This document shows positions 46,150-55,896 of a stretch of 64,000 nt of DNA, piece by piece; within the stretch, counting starts at the first letter, position 1, and the number at the start of each line of letters is the position of its first letter. The position numbers and the translations under genes are program-made. The stretch is from Polystyrenella longa (GTDB taxonomy: Bacteria > Planctomycetota > Planctomycetia > Planctomycetales > Planctomycetaceae). Location of the stretch: positions 719,211 through 783,210 of the forward strand of contig NZ_CP036281.1 in the NCBI RefSeq assembly GCF_007750395.1, given 5' to 3'. The notes under the pieces are model-generated. The model had not been told where the DNA came from and did not search any database. It saw nothing but the letters and a program-made list of their open reading frames with translations.

Positions 46150-47385
46150 ATGCAAAAGAGTCTTGATCGAAAACTGAATTCCATCCACAACGATCCAAGT
46201 GGATCTAAGGAATTCATCATCGCTGATGCCAAAGATGCCGACATGGCGTTCGGGTTGAGCGCGACGGGAGAGTATGTCGATCCGGCGACTGGTCAAGTGC
46301 GCAATAAGACCTTAGGCGAATATCGGGATCAAATTCGCGAAGTCATCGCGCAGGGAATTGTAGATATCGTCCTGATGTCCGCTTCCACGGCGGAAAAACT
46401 GGCGATTGAAGAAAAGCTGTTTGAGAATTCTTTACTCACGCCTGCGGCTCGGGGCAACGATACCACCGACGTCCATATTCCACGGGGTGGTACTGCCTTT
46501 CAGGAAGCGTCGTTTCCATTTCGGTCCGCATCCATCGATCACATGATGAGTGGCAAGCTCGACCCGACCGATGCTGAACGAAAACGGGGAGTCGATCTCG
46601 CCCTCTATTCGATTACGTTCAACAATAATCGCGATCTCGATCTGCACGCACTGGAACAATACAAGCTCTTCCGTGAAGAAGCAGAACGAAAAGGGTTCCG
46701 ACATTTCCTGGAACTGTTCGATCCAAATTTGCCCGGTGCCGTTCCTCCTGAACAGGTCGCCGGATTTATCAACGATCAAATCGTTCGCACACTCGGGGGA
46801 GTGACCAGTAAGGGCCGACCTGTCTTTCTGAAGATGGTCTATCATGGGCCCCAGGCAATGGAAGAACTTGTCGCTTACGATCCGCACCTCGTTGTCGGTG
46901 TACTGGGTGGGGCAGCCGGAACGACACTCGACGCGTTTACTTTGCTACATGAAGCCAAAAAATATGGTGGCCGCGCGGCACTCTTCGGTCGTAAGATCAA
47001 CCAGGCCGAACATCAACTTGCCTTCATCCAGTTCCTGCGTCATCTGGCGGATGGTCTGATCGAACCGGTTGAGGCGGTGAAAGCGTATCATGGCGTTCTG
47101 GAAAAACTCAACATCAAACCACGGCGGACATTGGAAGAAGACCTGACGCTTCAGACTTCTGTAATGAGTTATGGTGGTAGCGGAACGACGATCAGTATCC
47201 CCAAATCGTCGACCAAACTGGCCAGTGTCAAAGCCGCGACTTGGAAGCCGACAGAGAAACCGGTAGCGAAACCGGCAGCAAAGTCAGTCGAGAAACAGAC
47301 TGCTTCCGCTCCCGATTTTAATAGCATGAGTTCTGATGAACGCTTGAAGTATCATCAGGATCGCCTCGCGAACCTGTTCGGATAA
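46150..47385 (+). CDS. TIM-barrel aldolase-like protein with C-terminal tail
   Basis: This 411-residue protein folds as a TIM barrel related to class I aldolases of the DeoC/LacD/FbaB type. FLKMVYHG holds a candidate Schiff-base Lys, and VGVLGGAAGTTLDAF with RAALFGRKINQ form a phosphate site at the barrel end. After the barrel a Lys/Pro/Ala-rich linker (KPTEKPVAKPAAKSV) leads to a short terminal helix, SSDERLKYHQDRLANLFG. The linker-plus-helix layout looks like a targeting tail, though different from the BMC helices upstream. The substrate is unknown; a second DHAP-producing or using aldolase is likely. Confidence 0.75.
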   Translation: MQKSLDRKLNSIHNDPSGSKEFIIADAKDADMAFGLSATGEYVDPATGQVRNKTLGEYRDQIREVIAQGIVDIVLMSASTAEKLAIEEKLFENSLLTPAARGNDTTDVHIPRGGTAFQEASFPFRSASIDHMMSGKLDPTDAERKRGVDLALYSITFNNNRDLDLHALEQYKLFREEAERKGFRHFLELFDPNLPGAVPPEQVAGFINDQIVRTLGGVTSKGRPVFLKMVYHGPQAMEELVAYDPHLVVGVLGGAAGTTLDAFTLLHEAKKYGGRAALFGRKINQAEHQLAFIQFLRHLADGLIEPVEAVKAYHGVLEKLNIKPRRTLEEDLTLQTSVMSYGGSGTTISIPKSSTKLASVKAATWKPTEKPVAKPAAKSVEKQTASAPDFNSMSSDERLKYHQDRLANLFG

Positions 47386-47460
47386 TCGGGTTTCCGGACG
47401 AATCGTCTGCCGCTAAGATGAGACTCTTACTACTGCAACGATTTCCAGTGAGAGTCCGAT

Positions 47461-47721
47461 ATGTACAATGAAGATGACGAGATCTACGGAGACGAGGATG
47501 ACGTTCCCCTCGATAATGAGGATGATGAACGGGAGATTGCCTGTCCCGATTGCGGACGGATGATTTACGAAGACGTCGACGTCTGCCCCTACTGCGGTTA
47601 CTTCATTCTTGACTCCGACCGGACTTATCCATCACTGCTCAATGCCTCCTGGTTCCGCTGGCTCGGTTTACTGGGCATCATTGCCGTCGTGTTCGTACTG
47701 ACGGTCATGCAAGTCTTTTAA
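47461..47721 (+). CDS. Small zinc-ribbon membrane protein 1
   Basis: This 86-residue protein has a very acidic N-terminus (YNEDDEIYGDEDDVPLDNED), a zinc ribbon with two CxxC pairs (CPDCG and CPYCG) and a C-terminal membrane helix (WLGLLGIIAVVFVLTVMQVF). It is a tail-anchored-like protein with its zinc finger in the cytoplasm. It begins 75 nt after the TIM-barrel gene, making it a probable member of the same transcript. No function can be assigned. Confidence 0.75.
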   Translation: MYNEDDEIYGDEDDVPLDNEDDEREIACPDCGRMIYEDVDVCPYCGYFILDSDRTYPSLLNASWFRWLGLLGIIAVVFVLTVMQVF

Positions 47722-47790
47722 ATCAATGCTGAATTTGCTTCACGGAAGCCTGTTTCTCTGTTTAAAATAGAGGGTCAGGTTTTTTTGTTG

Positions 47791-48102
47791 ATGCGTTCAA
47801 GCGAAAGGCACGGCGTGGGATACGGCTATGAAGGAAATGATTGGACTTCTTCATCGGACTACATCGGCTCCGATGGTGGTGAAGAAAAATATATTCGCTG
47901 CCCCAACTGCGAAGTGAAGCTGCGAATTTCCGTATTGAAATGTCCGAAATGCGGAGCCAAGGTTCAGGACCCGAAACCCGCGACCTGGTTCGAGAACATC
48001 GGAGGAGCCATCATGATCTTTTTCGCTCTTTTAATGGTGTTCGCGATCTTCAGTTGTCTCGCGGAAGCTTTCCTGGAGATCGTTTCTTTAATTACGAGCT
48101 AG
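47791..48102 (+). CDS. Small zinc-ribbon membrane protein 2
   Basis: This 103-residue protein has the same plan as its neighbour: acidic/polar N-terminus, zinc ribbon with CPNCE and CPKCG, then a hydrophobic helix (GGAIMIFFALLMVFAIFSCL). The start is ATG 47791; the frame extends two codons further with TTG. Direct adjacency with a similar layout suggests an old duplication. Its stop codon forms the start of the repeat copy TAGATCTTGTCCAAGATAAG at 48100. Confidence 0.72.
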   Translation: MRSSERHGVGYGYEGNDWTSSSDYIGSDGGEEKYIRCPNCEVKLRISVLKCPKCGAKVQDPKPATWFENIGGAIMIFFALLMVFAIFSCLAEAFLEIVSLITS

Positions 48103-48180
48103 ATCTTGTCCAAGATAAGTGTAACGGCATTTGTCAGAGAAAAATCTTGAAAACGTGGTTTTGCGTCGCTAGAAAACGCC
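48100..48180. repeat. Degenerate dispersed repeat, copy B
   Basis: TAGATCTTGTCCAAGATAAG (from 48100) differs from the copy at 34723 at two positions in the first 23, and the next 60 bp share a weak AAAAA..C..T..AAAA pattern. It overlaps the end of the zinc-ribbon gene. Possibly an element end or a relic. Confidence 0.45.
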
Positions 48181-48360
48181 ATGATCAAATGTGATGCGTT
48201 CTCGATAATTCTAAATAAACATTCTCGGATCAAAATAAGCGATCCAGATGCCTCCACTCTCTGAATTCGATTGGACGGCTGTATTCAAACCTTCCTGTTA
48301 TGTTATGGTAGATCCCCCCTCCGTTTGCCATTTATTCTTTCTCGCTAACAGGAGCCATCC

Positions 48361-49206
48361 ATGTCTAATCCGCTCACTACGCTATCGCTGTGCACACTAC
48401 TCGCGATCACCACAATGGCATCTCTCTATGCTGAGAGTGAAACAGTGCAGAAAATTGCCCGATTTGAATACAAGGGTAAGGTTCGATACGGACTCGTTAA
48501 AGGGGAGTCGATCCTCGCAATCGAAGGAGACATATTTGGTGAATGGAAACGTAGCGACTATTTGATGAAACTCGAAGATGTCAAACTGCTGGTGCCCACG
48601 GAACCGAAGCAAATCTTCGCGATGGCTGGAAACTATAAAAGTCATTTGGATGGCGAAGTTCCCGAACAGTTCAAAACACCGCAACCCTTCCTGAAGGCCT
48701 ATTCTTCATTGCAGCGACCTGATGGAGAAATTCAACTTCCTCCGGAGTCGGCTCCCGTGCATTACGAAGCGGAGATGGTGATCGTCATCGGCAAAGAAGC
48801 GAAAAATGTGTCGAAGGAAGATGCGAAAGATTACATCCTGGGGATCACCTGTGGGAATGATGTCAGTGCCCGCGCCTGGCAGAAGGGAGACGTGCAATGG
48901 TGGCGGGCGAAAGCGTCCGATACATTCAGCCCCTGCGGTCCATGGATCGTCACGGGCCTCGATTATGACGACCTGTTGATGACGCTCAAGCTGAATGGCA
49001 AAGTCGTCCAGGAAGAACGAACCAGCCTGCTACTTCACGATGTCGCCAGCACCGTCAGCTTCATAAGTCAGCATACAACGTTGCACCCCGGCGATCTTAT
49101 CTTCACAGGAACTCCCGGAAAAACAGACGTCATCAAATCAGGTGACGTCGTGGAAGTCGAAATCGAAGGAGTTGGCGTGTTACGGAATACGGTAGTTGAC
49201 GAATAG
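48361..49206 (+). CDS. FAH-family hydrolase with possible signal peptide
   Basis: This 281-residue protein belongs to the fumarylacetoacetate hydrolase family (2-keto-enol cleaving, hydrating or decarboxylating enzymes). The metal site Glu residues lie in HYEAEMVIVIGKEAKNV, and the conserved GITCGNDVSARAWQ and FTGTPGKTDVIKSGD segments follow. The first 24 residues (LSLCTLLAITTMASLYA) look like a signal peptide without a positive n-region, so export is likely but not sure. AGGAG precedes ATG 48361. It lies after the BMC transcript and converges with lutC. It may process a keto-acid from a sugar acid pathway. Confidence 0.82.
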   Translation: MSNPLTTLSLCTLLAITTMASLYAESETVQKIARFEYKGKVRYGLVKGESILAIEGDIFGEWKRSDYLMKLEDVKLLVPTEPKQIFAMAGNYKSHLDGEVPEQFKTPQPFLKAYSSLQRPDGEIQLPPESAPVHYEAEMVIVIGKEAKNVSKEDAKDYILGITCGNDVSARAWQKGDVQWWRAKASDTFSPCGPWIVTGLDYDDLLMTLKLNGKVVQEERTSLLLHDVASTVSFISQHTTLHPGDLIFTGTPGKTDVIKSGDVVEVEIEGVGVLRNTVVDE

Positions 49207-49256
49207 TCTGTTTGGAACCACAGATGGACACAGATGTTGTGTGTCGCAAAAGTTAA

Positions 49257-49296
49257 GGGTGGCCCAGACAATCTCGAAGAGTTGTCTTGGCCACCC
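49257..49296. repeat. Dispersed hairpin repeat, copy 2
   Basis: GGGTGGCC (49257-49264) pairs exactly with GGCCACCC (49289-49296). Between them AGACAA and TTGTCT pair, leaving CTCGAAGAG at the tip. It holds the 17-bp core of copy 1 (AATCTCGAAGAGTTGTC at 49270-49286). It sits between the convergent FAH and lutC genes, where it could end transcription from both sides. Confidence 0.65.
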
Positions 49297-49319
49297 AATA
49301 TTCTTCGTGTCTTCGTGAT

Positions 49320-49964
49320 TCACTTAAACTGAGCCCGATCAAAACTCTCTTCCACCAGGAACACCCTTAGTGATCTGGCACCATGGGCGCCGATCACGAG
49401 GGATTGTTCGATGTCGGCAGTTTTCGAGGGGCCGGAGATGAAGACACCAAAGTGGGGCGTCTGTTGGAATGCCTCTGTGTTGAGGCCCGTGCGGGGATAG
49501 GCTTCGTGCATGTTGTGGAGGATGTCGCTCGCGTGAACGACGATGACGACATGCTGCGCGATGAAGTAGAGTGCCTTATGTTTGACTTGGGCATCGGTGA
49601 CCCAGATCGCCCCGTTCTCTGCGACCGCAAATTCTCCGGGGACGATGGCGAAGTCAATGTCGGCCAGATCGTGTGGATCTTCAATTGCATTGAGATCGAC
49701 TTGTTTGTCTGCAGAGATATCTAGATTGGGAACGAGCGAACAAATCTGTTTTGCATCGTCATAAAAAGGTTCTTCGTGCAGTTTGGCAGAGACTGCTTGC
49801 AGGTTAGCCACGACTTCGCCGCGTCCACCTACGGCGGAGAGCATCGTCAGGAACTGTTCGGTGGGATTATCGAACTGAATCCACGCCTGATCCATGTCGG
49901 GCAGCGGGGCTGCGGGAACGAGGTGCCGGTTGATCGACTTGAGTATCTTGTCGCGGGAGCTCAT
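49320..49964 (-). CDS. lutC: LutC-like LUD-domain protein
   Basis: This 214-residue single-domain LUD protein is homologous to LutC/YkgG, part of the LutABC complex that oxidises L-lactate to pyruvate. The fold is seen in FAIVPGEFAVAENGAIWVTD and FGVFISGPSKTADIEQSLVI, the latter the conserved GPSxTADIE loop. It is the last gene of the operon; its ATG overlaps the lutB stop in TAATG. In this window it may complete the lactate branch of the BMC pathway. Confidence 0.9.
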   Translation of the reverse strand: MSSRDKILKSINRHLVPAAPLPDMDQAWIQFDNPTEQFLTMLSAVGGRGEVVANLQAVSAKLHEEPFYDDAKQICSLVPNLDISADKQVDLNAIEDPHDLADIDFAIVPGEFAVAENGAIWVTDAQVKHKALYFIAQHVVIVVHASDILHNMHEAYPRTGLNTEAFQQTPHFGVFISGPSKTADIEQSLVIGAHGARSLRVFLVEESFDRAQFK

Positions 49965-51328
49965 TACTTCTTACGTTTCTTGTACAAGTCGCGGAAACTC
50001 TCTTTGGGTGCCTCGGGCAGATCCCGTTGACGCCCCCAGCCATTGAGAGGGTTGTAGATCATCCAGCGAGGCATCAGGCGTAATGCTTTCCGGGCGACCT
50101 TGCCACCGAAGGCATACAGGCCGGGGCGTTGGAAGACTTTCGACATCACTTTCATCGGGAAAGTCTTACTGAAAGGAAGCAGCCCTCTCACATAAATCTC
50201 TTTCCGCCAGGTGAGCAACTGATGATGTAAGTCGATCTTCACAGGGCAGACATCGGTGCAGGAACCACACAGGCTACAGGCGAAAGGGAGACTCGAATGT
50301 TCTTTTGCATTCTGCGAGGGGCCAAGAATCGAACCGATTGGGCCGGGGACGGTTGATTGATAACTGTGCCCCCCACTGCGGCGATAAACGGGGCACGTAT
50401 TCATGCAGGCACCGCAACGGATGCAACTGAGTGAACGCCGGAAATCATCGCTGCCAAGAATATCACTTCGTCCATTGTCCACGAGCACGATGTGCATCTC
50501 GCCGCCCGGTTTTGGGCCATGGAAATGCGATGTATAAGTGGTGATCGGTTGCCCTGTCGCGGATCGGGCCAGCAGTCGGGTGTATAGGCTGAGGTGGTCG
50601 GGGGAGGGAATCAGTTTTTCGATTCCCATACAGGCAATATGCAGATTGGGTAACGCCGTACCCAGGTCAGCATTTCCTTCGTTGGTGCAAACAACAATGC
50701 CGCCGGTGGAGGCGATGCCGAAGTTCACTCCCGTGATGCCTGCGTCGGCAGCCAGGAAGTTTTCCCGTAAATGTTGACGGGCCGCTTCGGTCAGGTAACC
50801 GGGATCGCTCGCACCTGCTTCCGTACCCAAATGCTCGTGGAAGACCTCGCCGACTTCTTCCTTCTTGATGTGGATGGCGGGCAGAACGATGTGGCTCGGA
50901 GGTTCCTTGCGAAGTTGCACGATGCGCTCGCCCAGGTCGGTATCGACGACTTCCATCCCGGCGGCTTCGAGGTGCGGGTTGAGGTGGCATTCCTCAGTCA
51001 GCATCGATTTGCTTTTGACGACGCGTTTGACATTGTGCTCTTGCAGAATGCTAAGGACGATCTCGTTGTGCTCGGCGGCGTTACTCGCCCAGTGAACTGT
51101 GACGCCCAGTTTCTTCGCGTTGGTTTCGAATTCTTCGAGATACTGCGCAAGGTGCGCGACCGTATGCAATTTGACTTGCGAAGCGGTTTCGCGGAGTGTT
51201 TCCCATTCAGGAATGGAATGCGAAATGTTGTCCCGTTTGTGGCGGACGAACCACAGTGATTTGTCGTGCCATTGGGCCCGCTCTTCATTCGCGACAAACT
51301 TATCAGCGAGTTGTGCATGTCCAGCCAT
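49964..51328 (-). CDS. lutB: LutB-like iron-sulfur protein
   Basis: This 454-residue LutB homologue has an N-terminal LUD domain and a C-terminal ferredoxin-type part. Two 4Fe-4S motifs can be read: CIRCGACMNTCP and CSLCGSCTDVCP. The LUD domain carries GTEAGASDPGYLTEAARQHL and ASTGGIVVCTNEGNADL. The C-terminal 70 residues are basic and helical. Stop overlaps lutC start, start overlaps lutA stop, so all three are coupled. Cytoplasmic electron-transfer unit of the lactate-oxidising complex. Confidence 0.93.
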   Translation of the reverse strand: MAGHAQLADKFVANEERAQWHDKSLWFVRHKRDNISHSIPEWETLRETASQVKLHTVAHLAQYLEEFETNAKKLGVTVHWASNAAEHNEIVLSILQEHNVKRVVKSKSMLTEECHLNPHLEAAGMEVVDTDLGERIVQLRKEPPSHIVLPAIHIKKEEVGEVFHEHLGTEAGASDPGYLTEAARQHLRENFLAADAGITGVNFGIASTGGIVVCTNEGNADLGTALPNLHIACMGIEKLIPSPDHLSLYTRLLARSATGQPITTYTSHFHGPKPGGEMHIVLVDNGRSDILGSDDFRRSLSCIRCGACMNTCPVYRRSGGHSYQSTVPGPIGSILGPSQNAKEHSSLPFACSLCGSCTDVCPVKIDLHHQLLTWRKEIYVRGLLPFSKTFPMKVMSKVFQRPGLYAFGGKVARKALRLMPRWMIYNPLNGWGRQRDLPEAPKESFRDLYKKRKK

Positions 51329-52116
51329 TAAGCAACACTCCCATCAGTTGAGTTGACAGGCGTGATTCCTTCGGGCTGTCGACCCGCCAGGATTTGGGCA
51401 ATATGCATCACGGGGAAAGGCTGGGCGTGGCGTTGATTCAATCCGTTGAGATGCATCAGGCAGGACATGTCACCCGCCGTGAGGACTTCCGTTCCCGCCG
51501 CGCGATGATCGGCCAGACGATCGCGACCCATCATGCAGGATACAGCCTCTTCATGCACCGCAAAGGTCCCACCGAAACCACAACATTCGTCGGTGCGTGT
51601 TAACTCGGCAAAGGAGATGCCGTCCAGTGATTTGAGAAGTTGCCGCGCCTTATCGAAATCGTCGCCGACAGTTTCACTGCTGCGAGCAAGTCGAAGTTCT
51701 CGCAACCCATGACAGCTTTGGTGGACGCCCACTTTGTATGGGAAACTTCCACTGATGGAGTCGACCTTGAGTACGTCGGTCAGGAATTCGCACAGCTCGA
51801 ACGTCTTCGCCTGAAACTCCTGGAGTTTATTCGTAAGTGGCAGCAGGTCGGTGTAATGTTCGCGCACCATGGCAACACAACTACCGGAGGGGGCGACCAC
51901 ATAATCGTAAGGGGCAAAGACATTGATCATCCGTTCGGCCAGGGGCACGGCCGCATCCGTACAACCCGTGTTAGCCATGGGTTGGCCACAACAGGTTTGT
52001 GCGGCGGGATAATCGACTTCGCACCCATGTTGTTCGAGGACTTCCAATGTGGCCAGGCCGACATCGGGATAGAACTGATCAATATAACAGGGAATAAACA
52101 GGCCAACCCGGGGCAT
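51328..52116 (-). CDS. lutA: LutA-like CCG-domain oxidoreductase
   Basis: This 262-residue LutA homologue has two cysteine-rich CCG domains as in heterodisulfide reductase and glycolate oxidase subunits. Domain 1 reads AAQTCCGQPMANTGC, and domain 2 TDECCGFGGTFAV. The start MPRVGLFIPCYIDQFYPDV is typical of the family, with an early Cys as extra ligand. First gene of the lut operon. No LldP lactate permease or GntR regulator is present nearby, which fits internally produced lactate as substrate. Confidence 0.93.
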   Translation of the reverse strand: MPRVGLFIPCYIDQFYPDVGLATLEVLEQHGCEVDYPAAQTCCGQPMANTGCTDAAVPLAERMINVFAPYDYVVAPSGSCVAMVREHYTDLLPLTNKLQEFQAKTFELCEFLTDVLKVDSISGSFPYKVGVHQSCHGLRELRLARSSETVGDDFDKARQLLKSLDGISFAELTRTDECCGFGGTFAVHEEAVSCMMGRDRLADHRAAGTEVLTAGDMSCLMHLNGLNQRHAQPFPVMHIAQILAGRQPEGITPVNSTDGSVA

Positions 52117-52289
52117 ACAGAATCAACTTTATAGGGACAATTCAAAACCGGAATGGCTTCGAATTCAGGATCGAAAGCGGGTACAGATACAGGTCACTCT
52201 ATTCTTAAGGACTGTATTATAGAAGAGAGTCGGAGGAATGCGAACCTGCCATCTCCATTCAGACGGACTTTCCGATTGAATCCGGAGGT

Positions 52290-53399
52290 TTAAGCTTTCG
52301 CTTCGTCTCGCTTCTCTCGAATAAGATGAGCCACATCCTCCAGTTTGTCATCGAGCAATTCCCGTCCCTTTTCAAAGTCGATGCCGGTCGTGACGGCCCA
52401 CAGGGAAAGTTTTCCCCATTTGTCCTTTTCGATTTTGACGAGATCTTTTAGTGTCGTCAAAATCTGGGAGCAGCCTGCTTGTTTGGCATCGTGAGCGACC
52501 TCGTCAAGTTCTTCCTCGCGGTAGTGGTGATGATCGGGAAACGCTCGGAAGTAGGCGACTTCGAGTCCGAGTTTCTCCAGCGATTGGCGAAAAGCCTCCG
52601 GGTTGCCAATTCCGCAGAATGCGGCCACGGGAGCCAACTGTAATTTGTCGAGTTCGGTAGAGACTCCGCTGGCATTAAGGAATCGCTCAGGCGGAAAGGA
52701 AACTTCGACGGCAGCAAGATCGTCCTTTTCCTGTCGGGTTGTCGCAGAAGCTTGTCGAAAACTCTGCTGCTTTTGCTGGACTTCAGTCACCAAGCCACGT
52801 TCTGTCTGGTTGACGCGTGTGAGCATGACGAGATCAGCCCGTTTGAGTCCCTCGGGATGTTCTCTCAGCAGGCCGCGTGGGAGAAGGTAGTCGTAACCGA
52901 AAGGGGCGGAGAGATCGAGTAATACGAGATTGAGGTCTCTGTAGATGCGGCGATGTTGAAAGGCGTCGTCAAGCACGACGACTTCGGCGTCGTATTCTTC
53001 GATGGCCTGTTTGGCCGCTTCGACTCTGTTCTTGTTTAGTATATGCGGGATGCCGGGACAGAGGCGGTCGAGGACGAGCTTCTCATCATTCACTGATTCC
53101 GCCAGCTGGTGGTAACCGCGACTGACGATGACGACGGAAAATCCTTTGCGTTCGAACCAGTTGGCAATGTAGGCGACCACCGGTGTTTTTCCGGTACCCC
53201 CGGCAGTGATGTTTCCGACGCTGACCACGGCACAGTCGCTCTTCTGCGCCCGCAGCCATTTGACGTCGTAACTGAAATTGCGAAACCAGACCACCGTGCC
53301 ATAAAAGAAGGAGCAGATATACAGAACTCCGCGCGCGAGCTTGGCTGCGAAGCTTTTCTTCTCGCCGGAAATCAGTTTCCTGAATTTCGCCTCATCCAT
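52290..53399 (-). CDS. lpxK: Tetraacyldisaccharide 4'-kinase
   Basis: LpxK adds the 4'-phosphate to the lipid A precursor at the inner membrane. The 369-residue product has an N-terminal hydrophobic hairpin (VLYICSFFYGTVVWFRNF), then the Walker A motif VGNITAGGTGKTPVVAYI, and VVVLDDAFQHRRIYRDL with the catalytic Asp residues. ALITLV-type regions later include AFCGIGNPEAFRQSLEKLG and FPDHHHYREEEL. The order and length match LpxK. Its presence shows this planctomycete codes for Gram-negative lipid A synthesis. Stands alone 0.17 kb past lutA. Confidence 0.93.
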   Translation of the reverse strand: MDEAKFRKLISGEKKSFAAKLARGVLYICSFFYGTVVWFRNFSYDVKWLRAQKSDCAVVSVGNITAGGTGKTPVVAYIANWFERKGFSVVIVSRGYHQLAESVNDEKLVLDRLCPGIPHILNKNRVEAAKQAIEEYDAEVVVLDDAFQHRRIYRDLNLVLLDLSAPFGYDYLLPRGLLREHPEGLKRADLVMLTRVNQTERGLVTEVQQKQQSFRQASATTRQEKDDLAAVEVSFPPERFLNASGVSTELDKLQLAPVAAFCGIGNPEAFRQSLEKLGLEVAYFRAFPDHHHYREEELDEVAHDAKQAGCSQILTTLKDLVKIEKDKWGKLSLWAVTTGIDFEKGRELLDDKLEDVAHLIREKRDEAKA

Positions 53400-53431
53400 C
53401 AGGCTGGTCCATTTTGTCGATAATTAATTGT

Positions 53432-54247
53432 TCAGACTTTTGGGAATGCGAATTCTGTAGTGATCTTACGAGATTCATCGAAATGCAAGAATTCTCTATT
53501 AGACGAGAAAATCAAATCAGCGTTCGAAATTGTTTCAGTGTTAAATTCGGCGATTTCATTGTGATTAATAGATCGATTAACAACAGGTTGATCGAAAGAA
53601 CCAAGCAGTAACATCTTCTTGCTGATAGGCAAGGTTACTAGGGTCTTTTCTGAGGCAAGTCCGGGAGGTGAATTAATCGAATGTGGAACCGTGGGAATCA
53701 ATGAGATCGGATAGTTGGAACAGACCAAACACTGAGAAACGTCTTTGCAAACGCTGAGACTCCAGTTCCTCCGGCTGAGGATGGGCAATATTCGAATAGC
53801 TTGTAGAAAAATTTGTTGAACAAAGAATAACGAATCATTTTTTTTGTCAATCTTCGATTGGTGTTGCAAGTCTATATCCGTGATGAACGTGCTGATGTGA
53901 GACTTAAAGCAATCGGTTCTAGTTAGTAGTACGGCAACGAAGAATATAAGATCATCCATCCATTCGTCTTCAGGCATCTGTTCATTTAAAATGATACCCT
54001 TAATAATCGTGCTCCACGTGCCTTCCATCTCGGCCAGCGTTTTTTCAACGATCATTGGATCTTTAATGCTTGGAACATCAATTTTATAGAAATCTTTTTC
54101 CAATGCGATATTAGCAGGTTTTCCAGTACGGTACTTTTTTCGTTCCAGATCAAACACATGAATCATTCCATTCTCTGTACCGTCATCCGTAAAATTACTA
54201 AGGAAGAACTTGGGAATGAAATGATGTTTTCTTGGTACGTTTGACAC
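53432..54247 (-). CDS. DUF4238-family protein
   Basis: This 271-residue protein matches DUF4238: it begins PRKHHFIPKFFLSNFTDDGT, the family signature (RxHHFIPxFxLxxF), followed by a VFDLERKKYRTGKP strand. The region is AT-richer than its neighbours, typical of laterally moved genes. DUF4238 proteins have no confirmed activity; the RKHHF start has been compared to nuclease-type H-motifs. It lies between two housekeeping genes, with no mobile element seen at its borders. Confidence 0.8.
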   Translation of the reverse strand: MSNVPRKHHFIPKFFLSNFTDDGTENGMIHVFDLERKKYRTGKPANIALEKDFYKIDVPSIKDPMIVEKTLAEMEGTWSTIIKGIILNEQMPEDEWMDDLIFFVAVLLTRTDCFKSHISTFITDIDLQHQSKIDKKNDSLFFVQQIFLQAIRILPILSRRNWSLSVCKDVSQCLVCSNYPISLIPTVPHSINSPPGLASEKTLVTLPISKKMLLLGSFDQPVVNRSINHNEIAEFNTETISNADLIFSSNREFLHFDESRKITTEFAFPKV

Positions 54248-54302
54248 GTATCAAATAGCCCCTCTGATCAATGAAATTAGTAGTTATCTTAGATAAGTCT
54301 CA

Positions 54303-54339
54303 ATAAAAATACCCGGCGTCTCAATTGAGAAAGCCGGGC
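54303..54339 (-). terminator. Rho-independent terminator of the isocitrate dehydrogenase gene
   Basis: CCCGGC (54312-54317) pairs with GCCGGG (54333-54338), with an inner TCTCAATTGAGA palindrome at 54319-54330. On the minus strand ATTTTTATTG follows. Confidence 0.8.
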
Positions 54340-54380
54340 ATTCGTATCATCTCTATCTTGCTATTGTAGCAAAATGAATT

Positions 54381-55553
<1,173 letters not shown>

Positions 55554-55896
55554 CATTCCCTCTGGTAATTGTCTGTCAAACGAGTGAATATAAGTAGTGA
55601 GTAACGGTAATATCAGTTCGGGAGGCGTGGGCCCCATAGGAGCTGAGCGATTACTGTTTTTAGCTGTAATAACACTAAATTTCCTCGCACGACGTTATCA
55701 GAACGACACCCTATTTGCAATCAACAGCCCCCTCAGGGCAGGGTTAAGGCCGGTTTACAAACGGTTTTCAATTGCATATGACTCGTTTTCGTCTTGGCAC
55801 TTTGTTACCCAGTCAGATTCAGGCCGCGGTTCATTCCTTTTCCGTCGCCCATGACCGGAAGAACACCTCCGTAATTACTGTACAGGATTTTTCATA
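55554..55896. other. Divergent promoter region (isocitrate dehydrogenase / Mpo1-like)
   Basis: About 340 bp separate the two divergent genes. No open frame with domains, RNA or repeat was recognised. It presumably contains both promoters. Confidence 0.45.
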
